A program made the translations under genes and the position numbers. 64,000 nt of DNA, from the NCBI GenBank assembly GCA_963848825.1, contig CAWKFA010000015.1, forward strand, positions 248,001-312,000, given 5' to 3'. The DNA comes from CAVVSQ01 sp963848825 (GTDB lineage: Bacteria > Planctomycetota > Planctomycetia > Gemmatales > Gemmataceae). The notes under the pieces are model-generated. The model was not told where the DNA came from and did no database searches. It was given only the letters and a program-made list of their open reading frames with translations. Below, piece by piece: positions 30,758 to 39,236 of the stretch (positions are counted from its first letter, which is position 1; every line of letters starts with the position of its first letter).

Positions 30758-31634
30758 ATGAATACTTGCCTGTTTCTCCTTGCCTTGTCAGTTACCCAGG
30801 TCGAACCCCTCGGTCCCGGTGACCACTCCCGGTCCCTGATGATGGGGGAGCAACAACGGACGTATCTTGTCCATGTTCCGAAGGGCTACAACCCAAAGAA
30901 GCCTGCCCCAGTCGTTTTGGCACTGCACGGGCTGGGGATGACCGGATCGATGATGGACTGGCTTTCGGGACTCAATAAGACTTCGGACGAAGAAGGCTTC
31001 ATCGTTGTCTATCCCAGCGGCCTTGCCCTGATGTGGAATGCAGGCGGGTTGTTCAACGGAAAAACGGCAAAAGGGCCTGATGACGTGGCCTTTATCGGTA
31101 AGCTGCTGGATGACCTGAGCACCGTGGTCACGGTAAATGAGAAGCGAGTTTTCGCCTGCGGCATGAGCAATGGAGCCATGATGTGCTACCGGCTCGCCGC
31201 AGAACTGTCAGACCGAATCGCCGCTATTGCGCCTGTGGCCGGGACCATTGCAATCGACGAAAGCAGACCAAAGCGGCCTGTGCCGGTCATTCATTTCCAT
31301 GGAACCAAAGACACCTTGGTGCCATTTGAGAAGAAGGGCAAGATCAGACTCAAAGGGGTCGAGGATTCTATTCAGACCTGGGTGAAGCTGAACGGCTGTG
31401 ATGAGAAGGCGAAAACCGAGGTAATTTCCAAAGACGGCGACGAAATGAAAGTGACTCGGAAAACCTACGGCGAGGGCAGGGACGGGGCCGAGGTCGTGCT
31501 CATCGTTATTGAAGATGGCGGTCATACTTGGCCCGGCCAGCAACCGCCCGTGAGCCTTCATGGGCAAATCCGCCATGAACATCTCGGCCAACAACCTGAT
31601 GTGGGAGTTCTTCAAGAAGCACAGGATGAAGTGA
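30758..31634 (+). CDS. Secreted esterase, PHB-depolymerase/feruloyl-esterase-like (LpqC type), frameshifted near the end
   Basis: An alpha/beta hydrolase of about 291 residues. The start at MNTCLFLLALSVTQ gives a short hydrophobic leader, suggesting export. YLVHVPKGYNPKKPAPVVLALHG carries the oxyanion strand. The nucleophile is in CGMSNGAMM, the acid in HFHGTKDTLVPF and the His in DGGHTWPG. The frame changes near nt 31555. In the new frame the ending MNISANNLMWEFFKKH fits the family C-terminus, and the stop is TGA 31632-31634. The substrate is unknown. In-frame codons upstream of 30758 do not look coding. Confidence 0.8.
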
Positions 31635-31704
31635 GGATAGTTTATGACACATCAACCGACCCGGGCGGTTGATGGCGACCACCGAGGAGGAAGGGTTGAA
31701 TGAA

Positions 31705-32228
31705 TCAACCCGTTTGATCCTTCCAGACCAGATCACCCAAATCAGGACCGCAACCTCGACAAAACCAGCCTTTCACCCGCTTGGGTTTGCGGTGCCGATG
31801 AAACTGTTTGCCACAACCATTGCAACGGCTCAGCCAACGACCTTTGGGCATGTCAGCATCTCCACACCGGACTGGTTTGGCACCTATTGCGAGGCACTTC
31901 CGTTCCCAAACCGCATCATGTGCATGGCCGGGGCCAACCAGAGCGTGAGCAATCTCGTGCAAAATCGTGTCCAGGATTTCTTCGTGACTGTTCCGTTTCA
32001 CGAAGTAGACCGAAAGTTCGATGGTGCGCCGGTGGTAAACACAGAGGCCCAGCGCTTGCTTTCGCCCGTTGAAGGCAAAGGACCAATCGTGGAGGTTGTG
32101 GGTGGCCATTAGGTCCAGGGCCAGCTTGCGGACTTGGGCGAAAATATCATTGAAAAAGTTGGGCGTCGTGACCAGCGTCTCATCCAGCCTGCTTTTGGAA
32201 ATTGAAAGTCCACTTCCGATTCATTCAT
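31705..32228 (-). CDS. SprT-like zinc metalloprotein, probable frameshift near the N-terminus
   Basis: SprT-like domain with DTILHEIAHALVGPGHAHDA (HExxH metal site plus downstream His) and a C-terminal zinc ribbon (CNGCGKQFHRHRK, CRGCGPDL). The family resembles metalloproteases of the Spartan type, but its bacterial role is unclear. The open frame begins at ATG 32109 (MATHNLHDWSFAF). The residues before it in the same frame (LDETLVTTPNFFNDIFAQ) fit the missing first helix. An ATG at 32228 (MNESEVDFQFPK) joins this if one base is lost near 32196. That ATG overlaps the stop of a preceding short frame. Confidence 0.72.
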
Positions 32229-32402
32229 TGAAATTCCAGCCAGGTCGCACGGAAGACAACGATTTGCTTTGGCTCGATCATCACATTGTATTTTTGCTCC
32301 ACTGCACCGGCACTCAGCAAAAAGTTGACGTCGAAGGTGAAATCTCAAATAGAGGGCCTTGTATTTCGTTCCTGCGTTTCTAAATTGGAAGGATTGGCTC
32401 AT
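32225..32402 (-). CDS. Small hypothetical protein upstream of the SprT-like gene, probable frameshift
   Basis: A short frame from ATG 32402 (MSQSFQFRNAGTKYKALYL) appears to continue, after a frame change near 32345, as FDVNFLLSAGAVEQKYNVM and FRATWLEFQ. It ends in a TGA that overlaps the likely SprT start (ATGA). The coupling is the main reason to believe in it. No family is recognised. Confidence 0.33.
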
Positions 32403-32654
32403 GATAGGCCAACCACTTTTCGCCACGAGTTGCGAAGCAACAACGCTGGCAGTTCGTTTCCCACCCCGACACTCCAGCCCACAGTTAACCGTTCGGCAAG
32501 GACGCAACGGAGGTAATTGTCCATGGGATGCCTCGAAGTGGATGGCTCAACTCCTCGTAAAGTGCCCCGAATAACCAGCGTGCAGAGACGCCAAAAAACG
32601 CAAGAAAGTCTGAGTAAGGTAGGTCACGAAGCCCACCGAACCAAGAAAGACGAC

Positions 32655-32978
32655 ATGGATGCAGTTAATCCGAACGAGCGGCGAACCATAATCCGCAATC
32701 CCGGCAACACCATCGAGCCAGTCCGGCTACGCCTTGAAGAAGGCGAAATAGTCGCCAGAGTTTGGGACATAACCGTGGCAGGAATCGGCATTCTGGCATC
32801 CCAGTGCTTGGAGTTGGGAAGCTCGTTCGTGCTGGAACCCGCCGAACCCAACCGCTGCTTGTCTCCCGAATTACGGGCGGAGGTACGACATGTTTGGAAA
32901 TTCGACAAGGACGACTACCTGATCGGCTGCCGCTTCTTCAGATTGTTGACGATGACAGATGTGATAGCGTTGGGATAA
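32655..32978 (+). CDS. PilZ domain protein
   Basis: A 107-residue protein with the PilZ fold. NPNERRTIIRNPGNTIEPVR corresponds to the RxxxR region. WDITVAGIGILAS matches the D-x-S-x-x-G region, with Thr in place of Ser. Strands ELRAEVRHVWKFDKDDYLIG and CRFF end the domain. PilZ proteins bind cyclic-di-GMP, which would connect to the HD-GYP protein at 10.9-13.1 kb. The start is ATG 32655, although the open frame extends upstream to 32517 without conserved sequence. Confidence 0.78.
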   Translation: MDAVNPNERRTIIRNPGNTIEPVRLRLEEGEIVARVWDITVAGIGILASQCLELGSSFVLEPAEPNRCLSPELRAEVRHVWKFDKDDYLIGCRFFRLLTMTDVIALG

Positions 32979-33033
32979 GTGCCGGCCTTGGTAGTCGATT
33001 CATCCTCGTGAGCGCCTGAGCTGATCGGTCATT

Positions 33034-33579
33034 TCACAAGTCCTGCGGCCCCTCGCCGACTTTTGGGACATCCTTCACCACTTCGACCTCGTTGAGCAGA
33101 CCGTTCAAGTCGAGCCGCCGAGTGAACATAGCCAGTTCGCCCGTTGGTGTGCGGGGCCATGCCTCTTGCGGTCGGTCCCAATACAGTTCCACGCCGTTGT
33201 CGTCGGGGTCACGCAGGTACAGTGCCTCGCTGACGCCGTGATCGCTGGCCCCGTCCAGTTGAATGCCAGCTTCAAGAACACGTCGCAGGGCGACAGCCAG
33301 TGCACGCCTCGTCGGGTACAGAATTGCGGTGTGGTAAAGGCCCGTGGTCCCCGGAGGAGGCGGCGATCCGCCCAGGCTCTCCCAGGTGTTGAGGCCGATG
33401 TGGTGGTGGTAGCCGCCCGCCGAGATGAACGCCGCCTGCGTCCCGTACCGCTGGGTCAACTCGAAGCCGAGGACGCCGCAGTAGAACCGCAGCGCCCGCT
33501 CCAGGTCGGCGACCTTCAGGTGGACGTGGCCGATCCGCACTTGCGGGTTGATGGGGCGGGATGATTTGTCGGCGGTCAT
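33034..33579 (-). CDS. VOC family protein (glyoxalase / extradiol dioxygenase fold)
   Basis: A 181-residue CatE-like VOC protein. The first module is RIGHVHLKVADLERALRFYC and GVLGFELTQRYGTQAAF. The metal-site region is GGYHHHIGLNTW, and the second module is LYHTAILYPTRRAL and LYLRDPDDNGVELYWDRP, with likely His, His and Glu metal ligands. It could be a ring-cleaving dioxygenase or a glyoxalase-like detoxifier. Four bases separate its start from the stop of the next gene upstream (FrnE-like), implying an operon. Confidence 0.86.
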   Translation of the reverse strand: MTADKSSRPINPQVRIGHVHLKVADLERALRFYCGVLGFELTQRYGTQAAFISAGGYHHHIGLNTWESLGGSPPPPGTTGLYHTAILYPTRRALAVALRRVLEAGIQLDGASDHGVSEALYLRDPDDNGVELYWDRPQEAWPRTPTGELAMFTRRLDLNGLLNEVEVVKDVPKVGEGPQDL

Positions 33580-33583
33580 AGAG

Positions 33584-34186
33584 TCACCGTTCCTTGCTCG
33601 TCGCCAGTTCCTCCTCGATCACCGCCTCCAGCGTCTCCCGATCCTGCAAGCCAGTCAACACCTGAGCGCCAATCACAAACATGGGAACGCCGGTGACGCC
33701 CGCCTCCTCGTAGGCGTGCCGCAGCGCCCGCTGGTGGGCTTCTCGGTACTTGCGGGTCCGCAGCGCCGCCTCGAACTCGTTCTGATCCAGCCCGACCTCA
33801 CCCGCCAGTTTGGTCAGCACGCCGCTGTCGCCGATGTCCTGGCTCTCCACGAAGAAGGCCGTCAGGATGCGGTGGTTGTATTCGTTCCCCTTGCCTTGTT
33901 CCTTGGCGTACTGGAAGCCCTCGAAGGCCAAGTGGCTGTGCGGTTGCGGCGACACGGTGGGCAACTTGATCGGCACGCCCATCTTTCTGGCGATGGGATA
34001 GACCGATTGCGTCCAGGCCCGCTGGAGGTATTCTCCTTCGGGCCGCAGCGTCTCGTTCGGATAGGGCCGCAGTTCAAACGGCATCCACTCGACTTCGACA
34101 TCCTTGCCCTGGATGGCCTCTTGAAGCGGAAACTCCGCCAGGTAGCAGAACGGTCAGACGTAATCGGAATAGACCTTGATCTTCAT
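33584..34186 (-). CDS. DsbA/FrnE-like thiol oxidoreductase with in-frame UGA at the first active-site Cys (candidate selenoprotein)
   Basis: A 200-residue DSBA-fold protein of the FrnE type. The frame opens at ATG 34186 after GGAGG (7-nt spacing) and reads MKIKVYSDYV, UGA (codon 11, 34154-34156), PFCYLAEFPLQEAIQG and on to WMPFELRPYPNETL and GVPMFVIGAQVLTG. The family has CPFC here, so the UGA replaces the first redox Cys, giving a UxxC site if read as selenocysteine. A hairpin (34126-34138) with loop GUU starts 15 nt after the UGA, with its loop 20 nt away. Without readthrough the product would be only ten residues. It sits between VOC and thioredoxin genes, a redox context. A sequencing substitution (TGC to TGA) is the alternative. 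Confidence 0.8.
34126..34138 (-). promoter_or_regulatory. Candidate bacterial SECIS hairpin in the FrnE-like gene
   Basis: On the minus strand GCGGA-GUU-UCCGC forms a 5-bp stem, extendable by one G-U pair. The apical loop begins 20 nt after the UGA. The bacterial SECIS layout asks for a small hairpin with a G at the first or second loop position about 16-37 nt after the UGA, and this fits. Confidence 0.55.
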
Positions 34187-34214
34187 GTTTCATCCTCCGA
34201 ACTTGAACGACCGC

Positions 34215-34520
34215 TCATGACGGACTCAACTTCTGCATCTCGGTTCTCAAGGTAGCTTCCGGCGTCGTGCCAACGTGACGGGCGGCAATCTGCCCGCCCT
34301 TAAAGATCAGCAGGACCGGGATCGAGGAGATTTTGTAATGGGCGGCGAGTTCCTGATTGTTATCCACATTCACCTTGCAGACCTTGAAATCCTTCGCCAG
34401 CGCCTCGATTGTCGGATTCATGGCTCGGCACGGTGGACACCACGAGGCCCAAAAATCGACCAGCACCGGCTCTGCGGACTGGATTACTTCTTTCTTCCAG
34501 TTGAACTCGTGAAGCAGCAT
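34215..34520 (-). CDS. trxA: Thioredoxin
   Basis: A 101-residue thioredoxin with PVLVDFWASWCPPCRAMNPT (active site WCPPC rather than WCGPC), VCKVNVDNNQELAAHYKI and the cis-Pro segment SSIPVLLIFKGGQ. It reduces disulfides in the cytoplasm and may regenerate the neighbouring FrnE-like protein, whose start is 28 nt beyond its stop on the same strand. The start is MLLHEFNW at 34520. A further four codons in frame are possible. Confidence 0.92.
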   Translation of the reverse strand: MLLHEFNWKKEVIQSAEPVLVDFWASWCPPCRAMNPTIEALAKDFKVCKVNVDNNQELAAHYKISSIPVLLIFKGGQIAARHVGTTPEATLRTEMQKLSPS

Positions 34521-34958
34521 GACGGTTCTCACTCTGACAACGCCGTGTTCATCTTCGCTATTGTCATTTTACGCTCGCTTGCTGAAAGCGTCACCCGCTG
34601 CTGCTGTGCTTCAGCCCGGAAACTCCCGCTGGCGAAAAATAGAAGATGAGCAGGCTGGTCATGGCGAGTCCCACGGATGACGCCCGATTCAGCACCGGCC
34701 ACACGCTGCCCGTGGATGGCGGGGTCTGCTCGCAGTAACGGCGTGCTGATCTTCAGGCCGAGCCGGATAGGTCGATAACCATATGCATTCCTGCCGGACT
34801 GCGCTTTTGCCCGGTGAGTATTAAGCCTTTTTTTGGTTCCTTTCTTGAACCGTCCGTAAAATTGAACAACGGCGCCAGCTCGATCCGTTTCAGAAAAAAC
34901 GTAACCGACACGACACTCGCTTCCTCAACCTCGATACATGAATTCAAGGAGCCTTACG
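34521..34958. other. Intergenic region with an SDR gene fragment
   Basis: Apart from the short-chain dehydrogenase tail at 34646-34738 nothing coding is recognised. The AT-rich part 34800-34950 probably holds the promoter of the DJ-1/PfpI gene, which has AAGGAG before its ATG. Confidence 0.5.
34646..34738 (+). pseudogene. C-terminal fragment of a short-chain dehydrogenase
   Basis: Reads LVMASPTDDARFSTGHTLPV and then DGGVCSQ-stop, the standard last 25 residues of SDR oxidoreductases (ASDDARFxTGxxLPVDGG). Nothing upstream encodes the rest of an SDR, so this is a leftover of a deleted gene or of a rearrangement. A complete SDR lies 1 kb downstream but differs in this region. Confidence 0.6.
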
Positions 34959-35633
34959 ATGAAGATCCTCATGGTTCTGACCTCCCACGACAAACTTGGC
35001 AACACGGGCCGCAAGACCGGTTTCTGGCTCGAGGAGTTCGCCGCGCCCTATTTCACGTTTCTCGACGCCGGAGCGACCGTCACCGTCGCTTCGCCCAAGG
35101 GAGGGCAGCCGCCCCTTGACCCGGTCAGCGACACGCTCGAGGGCCAGACTGAACTGACACGGCGTTTCAAGATAGATTCCGCGGCCCAGGCAGTGCTGGC
35201 GAACACCGTGCCTCTCTCCGACGTCAAGGCCTCGGATTACGACGCGGTCTTCTATCCCGGCGGTCACGGCCCGATGTGGGACCTGGCGGAGGACCCGCGC
35301 TCGATCGCCCTCATCGAGGACTTCTACAATTCCGGCAAACCGGTCGCCGCGGTCTGTCATGCACCCGGCGTGCTCCATCGCGTCCAGTTCCAGGGCCAGT
35401 CGATCGTGAAGGGCAAGCGGGTGACGGGCTTCACCAACGGCGAGGAGGAAGCGGTCCACCTCACCAAGATCGTGCCATTTCTCGTGGAGGACGAGCTGAA
35501 GCGCCTTGGAGGGCTTTTTGAAAAGGTGGCCAACTGGGTCCCCTTTGTCATCACCGATGGCAGGTTGGTCACTGGCCAGAATCCGGCCTCTTCCAAACCC
35601 GGAGCCGAGGCACTGCTGAAGCTGCTGGCCTGA
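34959..35633 (+). CDS. DJ-1/PfpI family protein (Hsp31-like)
   Basis: A 224-residue class I glutamine-amidotransferase-like protein. KTGFWLEEFAAPYFTFLDAG and VTVASPKGGQPPLDP are typical of the Hsp31/YhbO-like subgroup. YDAVFYPGGHGPMWDL carries the acidic/Gly loop, and the nucleophile Cys is in PVAAVCHAPGVL with the adjacent His. Proposed family activities are glyoxalase III, deglycase or chaperone. The start ATG 34959 has AAGGAG upstream. It begins a same-strand run of stress and carbonyl-metabolism genes (SDR, aldo/keto reductase). Confidence 0.9.
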   Translation: MKILMVLTSHDKLGNTGRKTGFWLEEFAAPYFTFLDAGATVTVASPKGGQPPLDPVSDTLEGQTELTRRFKIDSAAQAVLANTVPLSDVKASDYDAVFYPGGHGPMWDLAEDPRSIALIEDFYNSGKPVAAVCHAPGVLHRVQFQGQSIVKGKRVTGFTNGEEEAVHLTKIVPFLVEDELKRLGGLFEKVANWVPFVITDGRLVTGQNPASSKPGAEALLKLLA

Positions 35634-35711
35634 ATGGTAAGGTTCGACAGCGCATTGTAAATCTCTCAACGGCTGCTCGCGAGGTTGTTACTTCACCAAG
35701 AGGAGATCGCC

Positions 35712-36440
35712 ATGACTATTGAACGCAAGGTCGCCCTGGTCACCGGCGCCTCACAGGGCATCGGGGCCGGCATCGTGAAGGCTTTCGTCGAACGCGGGTT
35801 CAATGTTGTTGCCAGCTCCCGGAAAGTAAGCGCATCCGTCGAGGTCGCGGCCTCCGACCATGTAGCTCTGGTGGATGGCGACATCGGTCAACCGGCCACG
35901 GCGGCCAGGGTCGTCGAGGCGGCCCTGACCCGCTTCCGGTCGATCGACGTACTGGTCAACAACGCCGGGATCTTCTTCAACAAGCCCTTCACGGCCTACA
36001 CCGCGGAGGACTTCCGGTCACTCGTCTCGACAAACCTCGAAGGATTCCTGTACCTCACCCAGCTCGCCGTCAAGCAAATGTTAGCCCAGAAGACTGGTGG
36101 CAGCGTCGTGACCATAACCGCGGCACTGGCGGCAAATCCAATCATCGGCGTTAACGCCTCCGTGCCAATGATCACCAAGGGTGGTCTCAATACGATTACG
36201 AAGCACCTGGCGATTGAATATGCCAAAGACGGCATTCGCTTCAACGCTGTCGCTCCAGGCGTCGTCGATACCCCCCTTCACAAAAACGAACCGAAAGACA
36301 GTCTTCAATCACTCAGCCCCATGGGCGTTCTTTCGAGCGTCAAGGATATCGTCGACGCGGTCATGTATTTGACGGAAGCGCGCACGGTTACTGGAGAGAT
36401 CGTCAACGTCGATGGGGGCGCACATATTGGCAGCTGGTAG
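35712..36440 (+). CDS. Short-chain dehydrogenase/reductase lacking the usual catalytic Tyr
   Basis: A 242-residue SDR. Cofactor motif VTGASQGIGAGI, NNAG at VLVNNAGIFF, and VVTITAALAANPIIG in place of the Ser strand. At the YxxxK position the sequence is VPMITKGGLN, so the Lys is kept but the Tyr is Pro. The C-terminus is RFNAVAPGVVDTPLH and VTGEIVNVDGGAHIGSW. Members with xxxxTKGGLN at this site form a known divergent SDR subset, so catalysis may differ from the classical reductases. The start is ATG 35712, with GAGGAGA upstream (about 35700). Confidence 0.87.
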   Translation: MTIERKVALVTGASQGIGAGIVKAFVERGFNVVASSRKVSASVEVAASDHVALVDGDIGQPATAARVVEAALTRFRSIDVLVNNAGIFFNKPFTAYTAEDFRSLVSTNLEGFLYLTQLAVKQMLAQKTGGSVVTITAALAANPIIGVNASVPMITKGGLNTITKHLAIEYAKDGIRFNAVAPGVVDTPLHKNEPKDSLQSLSPMGVLSSVKDIVDAVMYLTEARTVTGEIVNVDGGAHIGSW

Positions 36441-36602
36441 TCGAAAGAAGCTTCCGTCATGAACACAACGTCAGCAACCACCGAGGAGCGTCTCGCACCT
36501 CAGGCCGAAAGCTGCACCGACTATTAAACATGACGACCAAAGTGTCTGCGGGCCCGGCTAGTGGAACCGATGACGTGAATCCCCTTCGAACGAGGTGAAA
36601 CA

Positions 36603-37550
36603 ATGTTAGAGAACGACAACCTTCGCTACACGAAGTTGGCCCTCAACAATGGCTCTGGTGCCATTCCCGCCCTCGGCTTTGGCACGCTGATTCCCGACCC
36701 CGTGGCAACCAGAACCGCGACCAGGGCGGCGCTGGAGGCGGGATTTCGCCAACTGGACGCTTCCGAACGCTACCGAAATGAAAAGGAGGTTGGCGCCGCG
36801 ATGCAGGAGGTGTTCAAAGCGGGCAAGATCAAGCGGGCGGACCTGTTTATCGCCACGAAGCTCTGGAATAACAATCATCGTCCTGAACGCGTCAAACCCG
36901 CCTTCGAGGCCAGTCTCAAGAAACTTCAGCTCGACTACGTCGATCTCTATCTCATCCACACCCCCTTTGCCTTCCAACCTGGGGACGAGCAAGACCCGAG
37001 GGATGCAAGCGGCAATGTGATTTATGACAAAGGGGTGACGCTGCTGGATACATGGCGGGCGCTGGAGGGCCTGGTGGAAGAGGGCCAGTGCAAGGCCATC
37101 GGCTTATCCGACGTCAGCCTCGACCAGGTGAAAGAGATCTTCGCAGCCGCCCGGATCAAGCCGGCGGTCGTTCACGTCGAATCCCATCCCTATCTTCCGC
37201 AATGGGACCTTTTGGACTTCTGCAAAAAGAATGGCATCGTCTTCCAGGCGTTCGCCGCGCTGGGCCATAGCAGCGAGCCCAACCTACTGGAAGATCCCGT
37301 CATTACCGCTATCGCCAGGCGCGTCAGCAAGACCCCGGCCCAAGTCCTGCTCGCCTGGGCCATCCAGCGCGGCACGGCTCTCTTGACCACCTCAAAAACC
37401 CCCAGCCGGATCAAGGAGAACTTTGAAGTCTCCACCCTTCCTGATGAGGCCGTGCACGAGATAAGCGACGGAATCAAATTGCGGGTCAGATTCAATCCCG
37501 TAGTGGACACCGGTATTCCCGGGTTCATTCCGAGAGGAAAGGGAGGTTGA
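36603..37550 (+). CDS. Aldo/keto reductase
   Basis: A 315-residue AKR barrel enzyme that would reduce aldehydes with NADPH. IPALGFGTLI is the N-terminal strand. FRQLDASERYRNEKEVG holds the catalytic Asp and Tyr (the usual DTAxxYxNE is altered to DASERYRNE). LFIATKLWN provides the Lys, VDLYLIHTPFAF the His, and GLSDVSLDQV and the terminal LLTTSKTPSRIKENFEV the cofactor pocket. The start is ATG 36603 with GAGGTG upstream. It lies about 160 bp after the SDR gene. Confidence 0.92.
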   Translation: MLENDNLRYTKLALNNGSGAIPALGFGTLIPDPVATRTATRAALEAGFRQLDASERYRNEKEVGAAMQEVFKAGKIKRADLFIATKLWNNNHRPERVKPAFEASLKKLQLDYVDLYLIHTPFAFQPGDEQDPRDASGNVIYDKGVTLLDTWRALEGLVEEGQCKAIGLSDVSLDQVKEIFAAARIKPAVVHVESHPYLPQWDLLDFCKKNGIVFQAFAALGHSSEPNLLEDPVITAIARRVSKTPAQVLLAWAIQRGTALLTTSKTPSRIKENFEVSTLPDEAVHEISDGIKLRVRFNPVVDTGIPGFIPRGKGG

Positions 37551-37708
37551 CATAACAATCACTCCAAACGTGAGTTCCCCCTATGCCTCCTGACAATTGT
37601 TGCTTGGGCTGTCATTGCTGCTTGTGAGTTGCGCGACCACGCCGCGAGACGAAATCCGTCCCACAGAGGTCGTGAGACCTCCACGTCGCCGGGTTCACCG
37701 GTCCCTGG

Positions 37709-38371
37709 TCATGGACGGCTTTGGATGGTGAGTGGCTGTTCGGGGCGTTGGCGGGGAAGGTTGGCGAAGAGGCCGCCGACGACGGCGCCGAGTGCCGAAG
37801 CTCCAAGGGCGGCAGCCAGATGAATCGGCGCGGTGCTGGTTTTGGATTTCCAGCCCGCGTAGCCGCAGAGGCCCATGGGAAGCGCGAAAAACACGAGGAA
37901 CGGCAGCAGCAGCGGGCGAAGCCGGCGGCTGCAGAGCGCCTCGGAAATGCGCCTCCAGGTGCAATCGCCCAGCACCCCCAAAAGACCAATATTGACGATG
38001 GGCACGATCATAAAGATGAACAGGGCGACGGCAATCACCGGGGCCAGCAAGACTCCCATGAGAGCGCCCAAAAGCACACCCCGCACTTGCAGGGGTAGGA
38101 AATTGCCGGGGCTAGCCAGGAAAACCACGGCCAGGATGCCGGCCACACCACCAAGAAGGATGCCACAGGCCACGCGCCCCTTGCTACTCGGCACGCATGT
38201 CACGGGCCCCGCCAAACTCTCGCCAAAACCTGACGGCCGGTCGACGCGCGTGCCGCCATCGAGCGCTCCCATCAGCAGCCGGCCACACTTGTCGCACCGT
38301 TGCCGCGCCGCGCTCAACAGACTTTGCACGCTGGCCTTCTGCCCACAACTCTGACACTGTAGCGCGATCAT
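37709..38371 (-). CDS. Zinc-ribbon membrane protein of unknown function
   Basis: A 220-residue protein. The N-terminal zinc ribbon (CQSCG ... CDKCG) is on the cytoplasmic side. Four to five membrane segments follow: VACGILLGGVAGILAVVFLA, GVLLGALMGVLLAPVIAVAL with FIFMIVPIVNIGLLG, PLLLPFLVFFALPMGLCGYA, and HLAAALGASALGAVVGGLF. No catalytic motif is seen. The start is the ATG at 38371, directly before the ribbon. Zinc-ribbon/membrane proteins of this kind are frequent in planctomycetes. Confidence 0.68.
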   Translation of the reverse strand: MIALQCQSCGQKASVQSLLSAARQRCDKCGRLLMGALDGGTRVDRPSGFGESLAGPVTCVPSSKGRVACGILLGGVAGILAVVFLASPGNFLPLQVRGVLLGALMGVLLAPVIAVALFIFMIVPIVNIGLLGVLGDCTWRRISEALCSRRLRPLLLPFLVFFALPMGLCGYAGWKSKTSTAPIHLAAALGASALGAVVGGLFANLPRQRPEQPLTIQSRP

Positions 38372-38519
38372 GGCGAGCCTCCCCGTTACCTCCCAAAACC
38401 ATAGTTCACAAGCAAGCACGCGTCAAACCCACGAAAAAAGGCACCCGGCCACTCGTTCAAGAGCGGCCGAGGAAGGGGTTGGGGTGTTTTTCCTGGCCGA
38501 CCTTGGCCAATGTTATGGG

Positions 38520-38729
38520 ACCCCGATAGGGAGTCGAAGCAATTAGCCGGTGGTTGAGCGCAGCGATACCCCCGGTTTTCGGTCGCGTCAATCACCTCGA
38601 CCCTGGTAGGGGTCGCAGCGTGGGCTCAGCTACGATCCCTATCCGGGGTCGATCGGTTGTCGTGTCTTCATTACCGGTGGTATCGCTGCACTCAACCACC
38701 GGCTAATTGCTATGACCCCTTATCGGGGT
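38520..38729. repeat. Large imperfect palindrome (51-bp arms) at the intron 5' junction
   Basis: The arm 38520-38570 pairs with 38679-38729 with five mismatches (arm core caattagccggtggttgag). The 108-bp spacer has further internal dyads around tcgaccctggtaggggtcg and cgatccctatccggggtcga. The right arm ends one base before the GTGCG that starts the group II intron. The preceding 38372-38519 holds no gene that I can see. Confidence 0.8.
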
Positions 38730-39236
38730 GTGCGCCGTGAAAGGCGTTGGTTTTCTGTGGGTGCGAATCCCACCCGGCAACTTGGTCGTTCTAGCCGGTA
38801 AGCAGTTTGAGCGGCTTGGCGGGCGACTGTCAGGTCGAAGCCTCAGATGGAAAAGGATCGTATTAGCGATTCAGCGAGCGTGCGGGCCGTAACGCGAGTG
38901 AACGTTGAGCAGGCCCCGAAAACGGGTTTTGCAGGAGCCGACCCTCCACCCTGGAAGGGGAAGGCCACAGCCGTCGCAGTCAGGGGAATGACCCATGATC
39001 CCCGACGATGGTCCTGCCGGGGTAGTGACGACGGCACGCCGCAAGAGGAAACCAAGGCAACACGGGAGACCCCCGTTCGTGATCGATGCAGATCAACACG
39101 AGCCCGCGAGGGACCGACGTGGCGAGCGGGGGAGTCGGAGAGGTTCATAGTACCGTTGAAGCCGGGTAACGCCGGTGGAGGGAAGGGACCTCAGTTCAAG
39201 AGAAGTGTCGAACGTAGGGACCGCAAGGAGATTGGC

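Noticed and set aside
34753..34947. 64-codon minus-strand frame in the intergenic region
   Set aside because: No similarity, no ribosome-binding site seen, and AT-rich promoter-like sequence for the gene on the other strand.
38847..39236. Maturase start at 38847
   Set aside because: The 130 upstream codons lie in the structured intron RNA. GTG 39237 with AAGGAG fits the family N-terminus.
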